Below are positions 48,231 to 60,059 of a DNA stretch of 64,000 nt, in pieces. Made by a program: the position numbers and the translations under genes. Position 1 is the stretch's first letter. The number at the start of each line of letters is the position of its first letter. Source of the stretch: Curvibacter microcysteis (GTDB lineage: Bacteria > Pseudomonadota > Gammaproteobacteria > Burkholderiales > Burkholderiaceae_C); assembly GCF_028649455.1 (NCBI RefSeq), contig NZ_JAQSIO010000004.1:124001-188000 (forward strand), in the 5' to 3' direction. The notes beneath the pieces were generated by a model that saw only the letters and a list, made by a program, of their open reading frames with translations, had not been told where the DNA came from and did no database searches.

Positions 48231-49642
48231 CCAAACACCCCATGCAGGAACCAACGCGCGGCGCTGGGCTCCGCCGCCGTGCCCGTGCCGGTTCGCACGC
48301 GAAACACCCACAGCAGGCCGGCCTGAGCACTGCGCGCGATGAAGTAGTCGCGCAAGGTGAGGTCGGCGTCGGCCGTGGCGCTGGCGTCCCACCAGCCGGT
48401 TTCGATGCGCTCGGGCCCAGCCAACAAGGCCAGGGCGCCGTGGTAGTGCGGGCGCTCGCCCACGCAGCGCAAGGCCTGGGGTTGGGGCAGCAGCCAGGCC
48501 GGCTGGCCCCAGCCCAGCGCCTGGCCGAGTTCAGCACTGGGGGTCGGGGGCCGAGCGGCCGGCAGGGGCGTGGCCGCGGGCCACCAGCGCTGCCGGTGCT
48601 GAGGCCGGTGATCCGCCTGCAAGGCGCCTTGCAGCACGCGCTGCGGGCCCAAGCGGGCGGCCAGTCGCTCCAGGCACTGGGCCAAGGGTTCGCCCGCGTG
48701 CTGGTCTTGCGGCAGCAGGCTGTGGGTGTCGGGTGACCAGGCCTGCACGCCCAGGGCCCGCAGCGACAAGGCCTGCACCGGCGCCTCCCAGGCCACACGG
48801 GCCAGGTGCTCGCTCAGCAAGCGCAGCCAGTGGGCGCCGTCGCGGCTGGGCTGGGCGCTGTGCACGCTCAACTCGCCCCGGGGGGCGCAACCCCGGCGCG
48901 GGTCGTGCTGCCAACTCAGGCACACGCCGGTGGCACCGGCCTGGCGTACGGCCAGCCAGTCCTGCAGCTGCTGCAGCAAGCCCTGCAGCGGAGGCCCCAG
49001 GGCGGCGCTGTGGGCTTCGGGCTCGGGCAACTGGCAGCTGGGCTCGAACTGCTCAGGCAGGCTTTCCCAGGCGAACAACTCACTTTGCTGGCCATAGGCT
49101 TGGTCCAGTGCGCGCAGCAAACTGGCGCCAAAGCGCCGCGCCACTCCGCCCCGGGGCAGGGCCCGCAACTGGCCCAGGCTGCGGCAACCCAGGCGCGACA
49201 GCAGGGCCGCCTGGGCGCCCGCCTCGCTGAGGCAGTCCAGGGGCAAGGGGTCCAGGGTGGCCGCCAAGGTGTCTGTGCGGCAACGGCGTGCGCGCCGGCT
49301 GCCCACCGGCAGGGAGCGCGCCAGCGCCAGCGCCGCGCGCCCAGTGGGGGCCAGGCCCAGGCGGTCCACCCCCAAGGCCTGCAACTCGCCCAGGACCCGG
49401 CGCAGCAAGGCGCGGTCGCCGCCAAACAGGCGCAGGCTGGCCTGCAGCTCCATCAGCACGGCCCCGTCCACGCAGGCCACGCGCGGGGTGTAACGCAAGG
49501 CCCACCAGACGCGGCGGCGCTGGGCCTGCTCGGCGCTGAGCACGGACTCGCCGGGCGCCGCCCCTGCGTGGGGCGCCAGCCGCTCGGCAGCCAGCGGCAC
49601 GGCCTCAGGCTGGGGGGCGGGCAAGAGCGCGATCCACCACAT
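48227..49642 (-). CDS. imuB: ImuB, Y-family polymerase-like mutagenesis protein
   Basis: 471 aa from the ATG at 49642. It has the Y-family polymerase fold signature VLMELQASLRLFGGD, followed by thumb and little-finger-like regions. The N-terminus MWWIALLPAPQP lacks the catalytic acidic residues, as expected for ImuB, which acts as a hub binding the beta clamp and DnaE2 rather than as a polymerase. Its start overlaps the end of imuA by 38 bp, and its stop overlaps dnaE2. Confidence 0.94.
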   Translation of the reverse strand: MWWIALLPAPQPEAVPLAAERLAPHAGAAPGESVLSAEQAQRRRVWWALRYTPRVACVDGAVLMELQASLRLFGGDRALLRRVLGELQALGVDRLGLAPTGRAALALARSLPVGSRRARRCRTDTLAATLDPLPLDCLSEAGAQAALLSRLGCRSLGQLRALPRGGVARRFGASLLRALDQAYGQQSELFAWESLPEQFEPSCQLPEPEAHSAALGPPLQGLLQQLQDWLAVRQAGATGVCLSWQHDPRRGCAPRGELSVHSAQPSRDGAHWLRLLSEHLARVAWEAPVQALSLRALGVQAWSPDTHSLLPQDQHAGEPLAQCLERLAARLGPQRVLQGALQADHRPQHRQRWWPAATPLPAARPPTPSAELGQALGWGQPAWLLPQPQALRCVGERPHYHGALALLAGPERIETGWWDASATADADLTLRDYFIARSAQAGLLWVFRVRTGTGTAAEPSAARWFLHGVFG

Positions 49643-50441
49643 GGGCGACTCGATTCAAGGTGAGCCCTGGCGCAGAACGCCCCAAGGCAGGGGTCCGCCC
49701 AGGCGAGGACAAGACCCGGCCCAAGCCTGGTGCCACGGGCGTGACAGGGGGGGTCGGCAGACCTGGCCTCCCCACCGCCGGGCGCAGGGCCGGTGGCCGG
49801 GCCGCGGCCAAGCACAAGGGCTGGGTCAGCAACTGCCCGCGGCGCTTGAACACGCTCACGCTCAAGCCATCGGCGGCGCCCGCACTCAGGCCCAGGCGCA
49901 AGGGCGCGGGCGAAGACTGGTGCTGGGCGTTCCAGGGGCGCAGCGCCCACAGCGCGGGCGGCTGGGGCTGGGCCCCGGCCTGGGCGGCCAGGTGCAGGCG
50001 GCGCAGGCTGCTGGCCTGGCACTGGGGCAGCCAGACCAGCAAGGCCGCCAGGTCGCGGCAGCGCAAGGCCTGCTCGGCCGCCCACAGGCGCTCGGCCGGG
50101 GTCTGGGCCTGCACCCAACGCAGGGCTGACACGCGCAAACCCTGGCTGGCCAGGGCGGGCAAATAAGGGACCCAGGGCGGCCCCACCAGCAACACCGTGC
50201 CTTGCTGTGACAACGGCGCCAAGGCCGGGGCCAGCAAACGCCATTCACGCCAGCCGGCCTCGGGCTGCAACAGCTCGGTCAGCTGCCCGGCCGGCCAACC
50301 GCCCCCCGGCAGCTCGGCATCCAGCGCGGCAAAGCCCGTGCTGAACACCGGCGCCTGCGGCCCGCCCAGCTCGCTGGCGCGCCACAGGGCCGGGATGCTT
50401 TGCAGCAAGCGGTGGGAGGAAGAGGACGAAGAACTGGACAC
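49605..50441 (-). CDS. imuA: ImuA, translesion-synthesis accessory protein
   Basis: About 278 aa from a GTG at 50441. The frame stays open to an ATG at 50576, but that longer product would read through the LexA box at 50481-50496, so the true start must lie below it. GTG 50441 (just before a poly-Ser run) is the best candidate. FSTGFAALDAELPGGGWPAGQLTELL is the RecA/SulA-like ImuA signature near the N-terminus. ImuA modulates RecA and helps recruit ImuB-DnaE2 at lesions. The C-terminus is Pro/Arg-rich. Confidence 0.9.
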   Translation of the reverse strand: MSSSSSSSSHRLLQSIPALWRASELGGPQAPVFSTGFAALDAELPGGGWPAGQLTELLQPEAGWREWRLLAPALAPLSQQGTVLLVGPPWVPYLPALASQGLRVSALRWVQAQTPAERLWAAEQALRCRDLAALLVWLPQCQASSLRRLHLAAQAGAQPQPPALWALRPWNAQHQSSPAPLRLGLSAGAADGLSVSVFKRRGQLLTQPLCLAAARPPALRPAVGRPGLPTPPVTPVAPGLGRVLSSPGRTPALGRSAPGLTLNRVAHVVDRALARPPA

Positions 50442-50480
50442 GGGCGGTTCCGGGCGAGGGGCGTTGGGATCTCTAGAAAA

Positions 50481-50496
50481 CTGTTTATTTATACAG
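50481..50496 (-). promoter_or_regulatory. LexA (SOS) box of the imuA-imuB-dnaE2 operon
   Basis: CTGTTTATTTATACAG is a perfect CTGT-N8-ACAG palindrome with an AT-only core, the proteobacterial LexA consensus. It sits in the only AT-rich patch of the region, 40 bp upstream of the proposed imuA GTG, where LexA would block RNA polymerase. DNA damage should derepress the operon. Confidence 0.92.
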
Positions 50497-50706
50497 TATT
50501 TTGAAGCGACTCCGACCGCTTGTACAGCCCAAGCCCTGCGCTGACCCGGAGAATCTGTGACGCCCACCACGCGCAAATCAGGCGAGTCGCTGGAATCCCC
50601 CGGGTGACCGTGTTACAAACCGTTCATCCCGTCTTGACCCTCAGAAGGTCGGTCTCGCCCCCGGCGATGACCCCCAGCCACCGGCTGGGCGCGCCAGCCA
50701 ACCCAT

Positions 50707-53199
<2,493 letters not shown>

Positions 53200-53229
53200 G
53201 CGAGGTGCCCGCCGCGTGCGGGCCGCCCC

Positions 53230-53514
53230 TCAGTCCGTGGACTCGCCGGGGGCGGCTTGGCCGCCGTTTTGGCGCCGGATGTCGCGCAGCATGAACAGGT
53301 ACAGGCTCTCCACCTTCTCGCGCGCCCAGGGCGTCTTGCGCAAGAACTTCAGGCTGGAGGCCACGCTGGGCTCGAACGTGAAGCAACGGATCGGGATGCG
53401 CTGGCCCAGCTCCTCCCAACCAAAATGGTCGGCCAGGGCGGTGACAATGCGCTCCAGCGTCAGGCCGTGCAGCGGGTTTCGGGCCTGTGAAGGCGGCGGG
53501 GGCGTGTTTTGCAT
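53230..53514 (-). CDS. VF530 family protein (DUF2132)
   Basis: 94 aa from the ATG at 53514. The frame is open further upstream, but that part overlaps the Nudix gene and has no similarity. The body [25 protein letters not shown]...[17 protein letters not shown] is the VF530/DUF2132 domain almost end to end, a small helical fold proposed to bind DNA. A Pro-rich head and a Gly/Pro-rich tail flank it. Its function is unknown. It is convergent with the lipoprotein gene and divergent from the Nudix gene, with a 53-bp promoter space. Confidence 0.9.
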   Translation of the reverse strand: MQNTPPPPSQARNPLHGLTLERIVTALADHFGWEELGQRIPIRCFTFEPSVASSLKFLRKTPWAREKVESLYLFMLRDIRRQNGGQAAPGESTD

Positions 53515-53567
53515 GCCGCTATTTTCCCTGACCCTGCGAGCCCTGAGCCCCTGAGGCGCCCCCACCC

Positions 53568-54263
53568 ATGTCGCTGTCTGCCATGCCCTCCACCCCAGCC
53601 CCGCTGACCCCGGCCCCCGCAAACGCCCCGGTGCGCCTGCTGGAAACCACCGAACTGGCCCAGGACTGGACCCGGCTGAGCAAGACCCGCTTCGAATTGC
53701 GCGCACGCGACCAGCGCCTGCTGGTCACCACGCGCGAGATCTACCACCTGGGTGACGGCGCCGCCGTGCTGCTCTACCACCCCCGCCGTGGCACCGTGCT
53801 GCTGACGCGCCAGTTCCGCCTGCCCGCCTTCCTGACCGGTTGCGCCGACGGCCTGCTGATCGAGACCTGCGCCGGCCTGCTCGACGGCGAAGACCCCGCC
53901 GACTGCGTGCGCCGCGAAGCCCAGGAAGAAGTCGGTCTGCGGGTGCAGCGCCCGCAGGCCGTGTTCCAGGCCTACATGAGCCCGGGCTCGGTCACCCAAA
54001 AGCTGCATTGCTTTTGCGCCGAATACGAGGACGGCCCCCTGCCCGTTGGGGGCGGCCTGGCCGACGAGGGCGAGGACATCGAGGTGTTGGAAATGCCCTT
54101 GAGCGAGGCCCTGGCCAGCGTCTACGACGGCCGCATCCAGGACGGCAAAACCATCATGCTGCTGCTGCATGCGGCCCTGGTCGGCCTGGAGGGCCTGAGC
54201 GCTCAGCGCCTGCCCTCGCTGGCCCACCCGGCACCAGCCGAGCCACCAGCCCCGGTGGGCTGA
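53568..54263 (+). CDS. Nudix hydrolase (NudK/ADP-ribose pyrophosphatase-like)
   Basis: 231 aa. The Nudix box reads [22 protein letters not shown] (about residues 103-124), with all catalytic Glu residues and Ala in place of the first consensus Gly. The following [14 protein letters not shown] segment resembles NudK-type GDP-mannose hydrolases and ADP-ribose pyrophosphatases. It should hydrolyse a nucleoside diphosphate sugar in the cytoplasm; the exact substrate is open. It ends 29 bp before the PAS-GGDEF-EAL gene on the same strand. Confidence 0.88.
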   Translation: MSLSAMPSTPAPLTPAPANAPVRLLETTELAQDWTRLSKTRFELRARDQRLLVTTREIYHLGDGAAVLLYHPRRGTVLLTRQFRLPAFLTGCADGLLIETCAGLLDGEDPADCVRREAQEEVGLRVQRPQAVFQAYMSPGSVTQKLHCFCAEYEDGPLPVGGGLADEGEDIEVLEMPLSEALASVYDGRIQDGKTIMLLLHAALVGLEGLSAQRLPSLAHPAPAEPPAPVG

Positions 54264-54292
54264 GTCCCCGCCCTGCCCCGCCCACGCCGACC

Positions 54293-57007
54293 ATGCACAG
54301 CCCACCCGCCGCCGCCCAGCGCCCTCCACAGCGGGTCCCCGCCACCAGCAGCCGAGCCGCCTGGGTGATCGTGCTGCTAATCCTGGCCTTCACCAGCCTC
54401 TACACCTGGCACACCTGGCGTCAGGTGTACGACAACACCGTGGCCGAACTGGACACCGTGACCGAGCTGGGCGAAAAATCCATCGACCATTACCTGGGCC
54501 TGCTGCACACCAGCCTGCACGGGCTGGCCGAAGAACTGCAAGAGAACGCCCCCCGGGCCGACCGCTACGACCTGGGCAAGGTGCGCCGCTACGGCGTGCG
54601 CCACCCGGAGTTGGTGGACGTCAGCCTGATCGACCCCCAGGGTCACATCCTGGTGTCCAGCAGCGGCCCCGCTGCGGGCCCCCTGCCCACCGAGGGGCCA
54701 TCCAGCAGCTTCACCGAAGCGCGTGACAGCATGACCTTGGGCCGCGATTTCGTGCTGGGCCGCCCGGTTCAAGGCCTGCGCAGCGGCCGCTGGGTGCTGC
54801 CGCTGCGCCATGCCGTGCGCGACCCGCAAGGCCGCTTGCAGGCCGTCGTCTCGGCCTACCTGCCGGTGGAGTTGATGCAGACCTTCTGGCAAGACGCCCC
54901 GATCATGAAACGCGCCGCCATCGGCCTGCTGGGCGACGACGGCTACCTGCGCAGCCGCTACCCGGTGCCCGACGACCAGACCCTGGGCATGGTCTACGCC
55001 GAGCCACGCCGGGGCGCGCTGTACCAACACCTGCAAACCCAGCACTTTCCCACACGGGGCAAGCTGGAAGGGCGCAACCAAATCGGCGGCAGCCAGAACC
55101 TGAATGTCTACCGGCGGCTGACCCATTACCCCATCACCTTGTTCGTCACCCTGCCCATGCAGGACCTGTACCGGCTCTGGTGGCATTCGGCGCGCACCTC
55201 GTACTTTTTGCTCGCCCTGCTGCTGGGCGGCCTGCTGCTGGTGCAGCGCATCACGCGGCGGCGCCAGCAGGAACTGCAGCTCCAGCAGCAACAGGCGCAC
55301 CGCGCCCAGACCCGACTGGCCGCCATCGTGGAGTCCTCGGACGACGCCATCATCAGCCACAGCCTGGACGGACGCCTGCAGTCCTGGAACCCTGGCGCCA
55401 GCCGCCTGCTGGGCTTCACCGAGGCCCAGGCCCTGGGGCAGTTGCAAAGCCTGATCGTGCCCGCCGACCTGGCCGCCGATGAAGAACGCTACCTGAGCCG
55501 GGTGCGTCAAGGCGAGCGCGTGGAACGCATCGAAACCCAGCGCCTGCACCGCGATGGCCGGCGCATCGACGTGGAGCTGAGCATCTCACCGCTGAACGAC
55601 GACAGCGGCCAGGTGCAAGGCATCTCCAACATCCTGCGGGACATCAGCGCGCGCAAGGCGGCCGAACAAGCCATCCATGTGCTGGCCTACTTCGACCCCC
55701 TGACCGGCCTGCCCAACCGCCGCCAACTGATGGACCGGCTCTCCCTGGCCCTGGCCGAAGCGCAGCGCGTGCAGGCCGTGGGGGCGCTGATGTTCATCGA
55801 CCTGGACCACTTCAAGGACGTCAACGACGCGCGCGGTCACGCGGTGGGCGATGCCGTGCTGTGCCACGCCGCCAGCGTGCTCAGGCGGCTGCTGGGCGAA
55901 GGCCAGTCCGTGGCCCGGCTGGGCGGCGATGAGTTCGTGATCCTGGCCCCGTCGCTGGGCGCAGACCTGGCGCGTGGTGCCCACGCCGCACTGGACCTGG
56001 CCGAGCAGGTGCGCGCCCAGCTGGCCCAACCCTTTGAACTGGACGGCCTGCCCTATGCCCACAGCGGCAGCCTGGGCCTGAGCCTGTTCCCCTTTGGCCA
56101 ACAAACCCCGGCCGACCTGCTGCGCGAAGCCGACACCGCCATGTACCGGGCCAAGTCCGCCGGGCGCAACCGCATCGCCTTCTTTGAAGTGGGCATGCAG
56201 GCCGACATCGAAGACCGACTGGCGCTGGAAAACGACCTGGCCCAGGCCATCCCCCAGCAGCAGCTGCAAATCCACCTGCAAGCCCAGTTCGATGCCCAGG
56301 GCCAACTCGATGGCGCCGAGCTGCTGCTGCGCTGGCAGCACCCCGAGCGCGGCCTGGTGCCGCCGGACCGCTTCATCCCGGTGGCCGAGAAAACCGGTCT
56401 GATCCTGGCGCTGGGCGACTGGGTGCTGGAGCAGGCCTGTGCCCTGCTGGTGGGCTTGCGCGCCAAAGGCCTGAACACGCCGCTGTCCGTCAACGTCAGC
56501 CCGCGCCAATTCCGCCAGCCCGATTTTGTGCAGCGCGTGCAGGCCCTGCTGGCCCAAACGGGGGCGCCGGCCAGCAGCCTGGTGTTTGAGGTGACCGAGG
56601 GCTTGCTGATCGACGACCTGCAAGAAACCGTGGCCCGCATGCACGCCCTGGCTCAGCTGGGCATCCGCTTCTCCATCGACGACTTCGGCACCGGCTATTC
56701 CAGCCTGGCCTACCTGAAGCGGCTGCCCTTGTACGAGCTGAAGATCGACCGCAGCTTTGTGCAAGACACGCCCAACGACCCCAATGGCACGGCCATCGTG
56801 CGCATGGTGCTGTCCATGGCCAAGCACCTGGGCCTGCGCGTGGTGGCCGAGGGGGTGGAGACCCAAGCCCAGGTGGACTTTCTGGTCAGCAGCGGCTGTG
56901 ATGCCTTGCAAGGCTATCTGTACGCCCGGCCCACCCCGGCCTGGGCTTGGCTGGAAGCCCAGGGGGCGACCCAGCCGCTCAGTCCAGCTTCACACCCACT
57001 TGCTTGA
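54293..57007 (+). CDS. Membrane PAS-GGDEF-EAL c-di-GMP enzyme
   Basis: 904 aa from the ATG at 54293; the frame is open upstream but only through the Nudix gene. Membrane helix (about 22-38), periplasmic Cache-like domain (about 45-290), second helix (about 302-318), PAS (about 335-455), GGDEF domain with canonical GGDEF at 544-548, then EAL domain. The EAL motif reads ELL (676-678), keeping the catalytic Glu; DDFGTGYSSL, KIDRSF and VVAEGVET are intact, so phosphodiesterase activity is expected. No RxxD I-site precedes GGDEF. The 3' end overlaps the convergent Bug gene by 29 bp. Confidence 0.94.
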   Translation: MHSPPAAAQRPPQRVPATSSRAAWVIVLLILAFTSLYTWHTWRQVYDNTVAELDTVTELGEKSIDHYLGLLHTSLHGLAEELQENAPRADRYDLGKVRRYGVRHPELVDVSLIDPQGHILVSSSGPAAGPLPTEGPSSSFTEARDSMTLGRDFVLGRPVQGLRSGRWVLPLRHAVRDPQGRLQAVVSAYLPVELMQTFWQDAPIMKRAAIGLLGDDGYLRSRYPVPDDQTLGMVYAEPRRGALYQHLQTQHFPTRGKLEGRNQIGGSQNLNVYRRLTHYPITLFVTLPMQDLYRLWWHSARTSYFLLALLLGGLLLVQRITRRRQQELQLQQQQAHRAQTRLAAIVESSDDAIISHSLDGRLQSWNPGASRLLGFTEAQALGQLQSLIVPADLAADEERYLSRVRQGERVERIETQRLHRDGRRIDVELSISPLNDDSGQVQGISNILRDISARKAAEQAIHVLAYFDPLTGLPNRRQLMDRLSLALAEAQRVQAVGALMFIDLDHFKDVNDARGHAVGDAVLCHAASVLRRLLGEGQSVARLGGDEFVILAPSLGADLARGAHAALDLAEQVRAQLAQPFELDGLPYAHSGSLGLSLFPFGQQTPADLLREADTAMYRAKSAGRNRIAFFEVGMQADIEDRLALENDLAQAIPQQQLQIHLQAQFDAQGQLDGAELLLRWQHPERGLVPPDRFIPVAEKTGLILALGDWVLEQACALLVGLRAKGLNTPLSVNVSPRQFRQPDFVQRVQALLAQTGAPASSLVFEVTEGLLIDDLQETVARMHALAQLGIRFSIDDFGTGYSSLAYLKRLPLYELKIDRSFVQDTPNDPNGTAIVRMVLSMAKHLGLRVVAEGVETQAQVDFLVSSGCDALQGYLYARPTPAWAWLEAQGATQPLSPASHPLA

Positions 57008-57947
57008 TGACGCGGCCCCATTTTTCGCGTTCGGCCTTGGCAAACGTGGCCATCTGAGCTGGCGTGCCCGGCAGGGGCTCCACGCCCAGGGCCTGCAAGC
57101 GGGCCTTCACACCCGTGGCGTTGAGCGCGCTTTGCAATGCCTTGCTCAGCTGCGTCACCACCTCGGGCGAGGTGCCGGTGGGCACCACCAGGCCCTGCCA
57201 GGCATAGCCTTCAAAGCCCTTCAGGCCTTGTTCATTGAGGGTGGGCACCTCGGGCTGGGTGGCCACGCGCTGCGGGCTGGCCACGCCCAGGGCCTTGACC
57301 TTGCCCGCATTCAGGAACGGGGCCACGGTGGCGCTGTCCACCCACATGGCGGGCACCTGGCCACCAATCACGTCCTGGATGGCGGGCGCGGCGCCCCGGT
57401 ACGGCACATGGGTGAGCTTGAGGCCGCTTTGCTCGCGGAAGAGCTCGCCCACCAGGTGGTGCGGGCTGCCCGGGCCGGCGGAGGCCCAGTTCACGCCCTC
57501 AGGCTGGGCCTGAGCCCAGGCCACGAACTCCTTGTAGCTGCTGACCGGCACCTTGGTGGAGACCACCAGGAACATCGGAAAACGCACCAGCAGGCCCACG
57601 GGTTGAAAGTCTTTTTCGGCGTTGTAGCTGAGCTTGCTGAACAGGAAGGGATTGGCCGCCAGGGTGGCGAAGTCGGCCGAGAAGATCAGGTTGCCGAAGT
57701 CCTTGGAGCGGGCCACGTACTCGGCGGCGATGTTGGTGCCTGCGCCGGGCTTGTTGTTGATGATGAGGTTGCGGCCCAGGCTGCTGCCCATGGCCTCGGC
57801 GATGGTGCGGGCCACCACGTCAGAGCCGCCGCCGGCGGCGTAGCCGACCACCCACTCCAGGGGCTTGTCGTTGTTGGCCAGGGCCAGGGGGGCGGTGGCC
57901 GCCAATGCCAGGGCCGCGAGGGTGCTCAGGAAGGATTTGCGCAACAT
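56979..57947 (-). CDS. Bug-family substrate-binding protein of the IclR-linked operon
   Basis: 322 aa from the ATG at 57947, which gives a clean Sec signal (MLRKSFLSTLAALALAATAP, cleavage near ALANN); the open frame upstream is non-coding. Bug features are VVGYAAGGGSDVVARTIAE, NNKPGAGTNIAAE and a conserved HVPYRGAAP loop. It should bind a small carboxylate or related compound in the periplasm. No TctAB genes are adjacent. It follows a DUF2783 gene, an FAD monooxygenase and a metallo-beta-lactamase-fold protein on the same strand, so its ligand may be the substrate of that pathway. Confidence 0.92.
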   Translation of the reverse strand: MLRKSFLSTLAALALAATAPLALANNDKPLEWVVGYAAGGGSDVVARTIAEAMGSSLGRNLIINNKPGAGTNIAAEYVARSKDFGNLIFSADFATLAANPFLFSKLSYNAEKDFQPVGLLVRFPMFLVVSTKVPVSSYKEFVAWAQAQPEGVNWASAGPGSPHHLVGELFREQSGLKLTHVPYRGAAPAIQDVIGGQVPAMWVDSATVAPFLNAGKVKALGVASPQRVATQPEVPTLNEQGLKGFEGYAWQGLVVPTGTSPEVVTQLSKALQSALNATGVKARLQALGVEPLPGTPAQMATFAKAEREKWGRVIKQVGVKLD

Positions 57948-58010
57948 GGGAAAGGTCTCCGTTGTAGGGTCTGGTGGGTGGGTGTGAAATTCAGGGCGCA
58001 GGCCGCCCCC

Positions 58011-58029
58011 CACCGGGCACAGCCCGGTG
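58011..58029 (-). repeat. Intercistronic hairpin before the Bug gene
   Basis: A perfect 8-bp inverted repeat (CACCGGGC / GCCCGGTG) with a 3-nt loop lies between the DUF2783 and Bug genes. No T-tract follows on the minus strand, so it is more likely an mRNA-processing or stability element, or a leaky terminator within the operon. Confidence 0.55.
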
Positions 58030-58077
58030 TCAGGCGATCGGCGCGGGCGCGCCTGAGGGCGCTGCCGGAAGAGGCGC

Positions 58078-58338
58078 TCAGGCCTCGGCGTGGACCGGGG
58101 CCACCGGCGTGATGGCCGCGCGCTCGGCGGCCGTGGCCTCCGAGGCGGCTGGCGCCGAGCCGCGGGCCAGTTGCAAGGCCTGCTGCAGCACGGCGGTGTC
58201 GCCGATGTGGTTGGCCAGCAGCAGCACCAGGCGGGCGTTCATGGCATGGCTTTGCGCGGTGGACAGGCCATGGTGGGCCTGGATCAGGCTCTCGTAGAAG
58301 TCGTCACAAGCGATCAGGTTGGCTTGGGTGTTGAGCAT
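58078..58338 (-). CDS. DUF2783 domain protein
   Basis: 86 aa from the ATG at 58338. The frame is open far upstream only as an out-of-frame shadow of the monooxygenase gene. DDFYESLIQAHHGLS and SHAMNARLVLLLANHIGD are the DUF2783 pattern, a small helical protein that recurs beside FAD monooxygenases in Burkholderiales. An Ala-rich tail follows. It starts 16 bp after the monooxygenase stop. Its role is unknown; a subunit or chaperone of the oxygenase is a guess from context. Confidence 0.82.
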   Translation of the reverse strand: MLNTQANLIACDDFYESLIQAHHGLSTAQSHAMNARLVLLLANHIGDTAVLQQALQLARGSAPAASEATAAERAAITPVAPVHAEA

Positions 58339-58354
58339 GCTCTGGGTCTCCGGT

Positions 58355-60031
58355 TCAGGCCGCCACAGGGGCGTCTTGACGCGCCGTGGCGCGGGCCAGC
58401 GCGGCGAGCACGCTGGCTTCGGTGGGGTGGCGCCAGCGCGCGCACACATGTTGGTCGGGGCGGACCAGGTAGGCACTGCCGGGGCGGCCGTCCAGGCGCT
58501 GGGTGACCAGGCCTTGGGCGTCCACCAGCTCACCGCCCACCGACAGGGCCTGCACATGGGGCAGCCCTGCCGCCCAGGCGGGCACCGGGCCGAAGCACAA
58601 CAGGGTGAAGTCAGGCCCCAGCTCGCGCAGCAGCCAGCCCGGCTGGCCGGCGCGCTGCACCGGGGCGTCGAGCAACACGGCCCCGGGCACCTGGCGCGGC
58701 GCGTCAAAGGCGTCCGTGCCGTGGTCGGCGTCGGGCGTGTTGAGCGCCGATTCATGCAAGGTGGCCGGCACCGACAGGCGCCCGCTGTTGACGATGCGGC
58801 GCGCAAAGTCGTGCTCGCGCGCCAGGTCCAGGGCGGCGTCGCGGAACAGGCGGCTGATCTCGCTCTTGGGCGTGATGAAGTCGGTGGCGCGGGTCGAGTT
58901 GCGGATGTTCTCGTCCGCCGCGTACTCGCGCTCCGGGCCGTAGCTGGCCAGCAGCTCGGCGCCGGCGCGGCCCTTGAGCACCCAGTCCAGCTTCCAGGCC
59001 AGGTTCTCGCTGTCTTGCACGCCGCTGTTGGCGCCGCGCGCACCGAACGGCGACACGCCGTGCGCGCTGTCGCCGGCAAACACCACGCGGCCGTGCACAA
59101 AGCGGTCCATGCGCAGGCAGGCGAAGGTGTAGACGCTGGCCCACTCCAACTCGAACTCGGCGTCATGCCCCAGCAAGGCCTTGACGCGGGGCAGGATGTT
59201 TTCAGGCCGCTTCTCGACCTCGGGGTCGGCGTCCCAGCCGAGCTGGAAGTCGATGCGCCAGACGTTGTCGGGCTGACGGTGCAGCAGCACGCTCTGGTTG
59301 GGGTGGAAGGGCGGATCGAACCAGAACCAGCGCTCGGTCGGGAAGTCGGCCTGCATCTTCACGTCGGCGATCAGGAAGCGGTCCTGGAAGATGCGGCCCT
59401 TGCTCTCCAGGCCCAGCATGGCGCGAACTGGCGAGCGCGAGCCGTCGCAGGCGATCAGCCAGTCCGCTTCCAGCGGGTAGGGGCCGTCGGGGGTGTCGAC
59501 CTCGACCAGGGCGCCGTCGGCGCGCGGCGTGACGGCCTTGACCTGGCTGTGCCAGCGGATGTCGATCAGCGGCAGTTGCAGGGCGCGCTCAACCAAGTAG
59601 GCCTCGGCGTAGTACTGCTGCAGGTTGATGAAAGCCGGGCGCTCGTGCCCGTCCTCGGGCAGCAGGTTGAACTGGTAGACCTGCTGGTCATGGAAGAAGA
59701 CCTTGCCCAGGTTCCAGGACACGCCCTTGTCCACCATGCGCTGGCCCACGCCCAGGCGGTCCCAGATCTCCAGGGTGCGCTTGGCAAAGCAGATGGCGCG
59801 CGAGCCGATGGACAAGCGGTAATCGTTGTCCAGCACCACCACGGGCTGGCCGCGCTGGGCCAGGTCGATGGCCAGGCTCAGACCTGCCGGGCCGGCGCCC
59901 ACCACCACCACGGGGTGGCGCGCTGGCGTGGCCTGGTCCTGGTCGGCGCTGCGCCGGTAGGGGAACTGGATGGCCTGCACCTCAGGCCCGGTGCCGCGCA
60001 GGGCATCGAAGGGAATGTCTTGGGGTTTCAT
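58355..60031 (-). CDS. FAD-dependent aromatic monooxygenase (MhpA-like)
   Basis: 558 aa. The FAD-binding GAGPAG is at residues 45-50. The second FAD motif VVFAGDSAHGVSPFGARGANSG and the DG segment LIACDGSRSPVR are intact. These define the class A flavoprotein hydroxylases that attack phenolic rings with NAD(P)H and O2, such as 3-(3-hydroxyphenyl)propionate hydroxylase. The substrate is not readable, but operon partners (Bug receptor, metallo-beta-lactamase-fold protein, IclR regulator) point to catabolism of an imported aromatic acid. It starts 28 bp after the upstream gene. Confidence 0.9.
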   Translation of the reverse strand: MKPQDIPFDALRGTGPEVQAIQFPYRRSADQDQATPARHPVVVVGAGPAGLSLAIDLAQRGQPVVVLDNDYRLSIGSRAICFAKRTLEIWDRLGVGQRMVDKGVSWNLGKVFFHDQQVYQFNLLPEDGHERPAFINLQQYYAEAYLVERALQLPLIDIRWHSQVKAVTPRADGALVEVDTPDGPYPLEADWLIACDGSRSPVRAMLGLESKGRIFQDRFLIADVKMQADFPTERWFWFDPPFHPNQSVLLHRQPDNVWRIDFQLGWDADPEVEKRPENILPRVKALLGHDAEFELEWASVYTFACLRMDRFVHGRVVFAGDSAHGVSPFGARGANSGVQDSENLAWKLDWVLKGRAGAELLASYGPEREYAADENIRNSTRATDFITPKSEISRLFRDAALDLAREHDFARRIVNSGRLSVPATLHESALNTPDADHGTDAFDAPRQVPGAVLLDAPVQRAGQPGWLLRELGPDFTLLCFGPVPAWAAGLPHVQALSVGGELVDAQGLVTQRLDGRPGSAYLVRPDQHVCARWRHPTEASVLAALARATARQDAPVAA

Positions 60032-60059
60032 GGGGCGTGTCTCCTCACCTCGAACGGGC

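Noticed and set aside
58339-59166. Upstream extension of the DUF2783 frame to 362 codons
   Set aside because: The extension is out of frame with and inside the FAD monooxygenase gene; only the last 86 residues match DUF2783.
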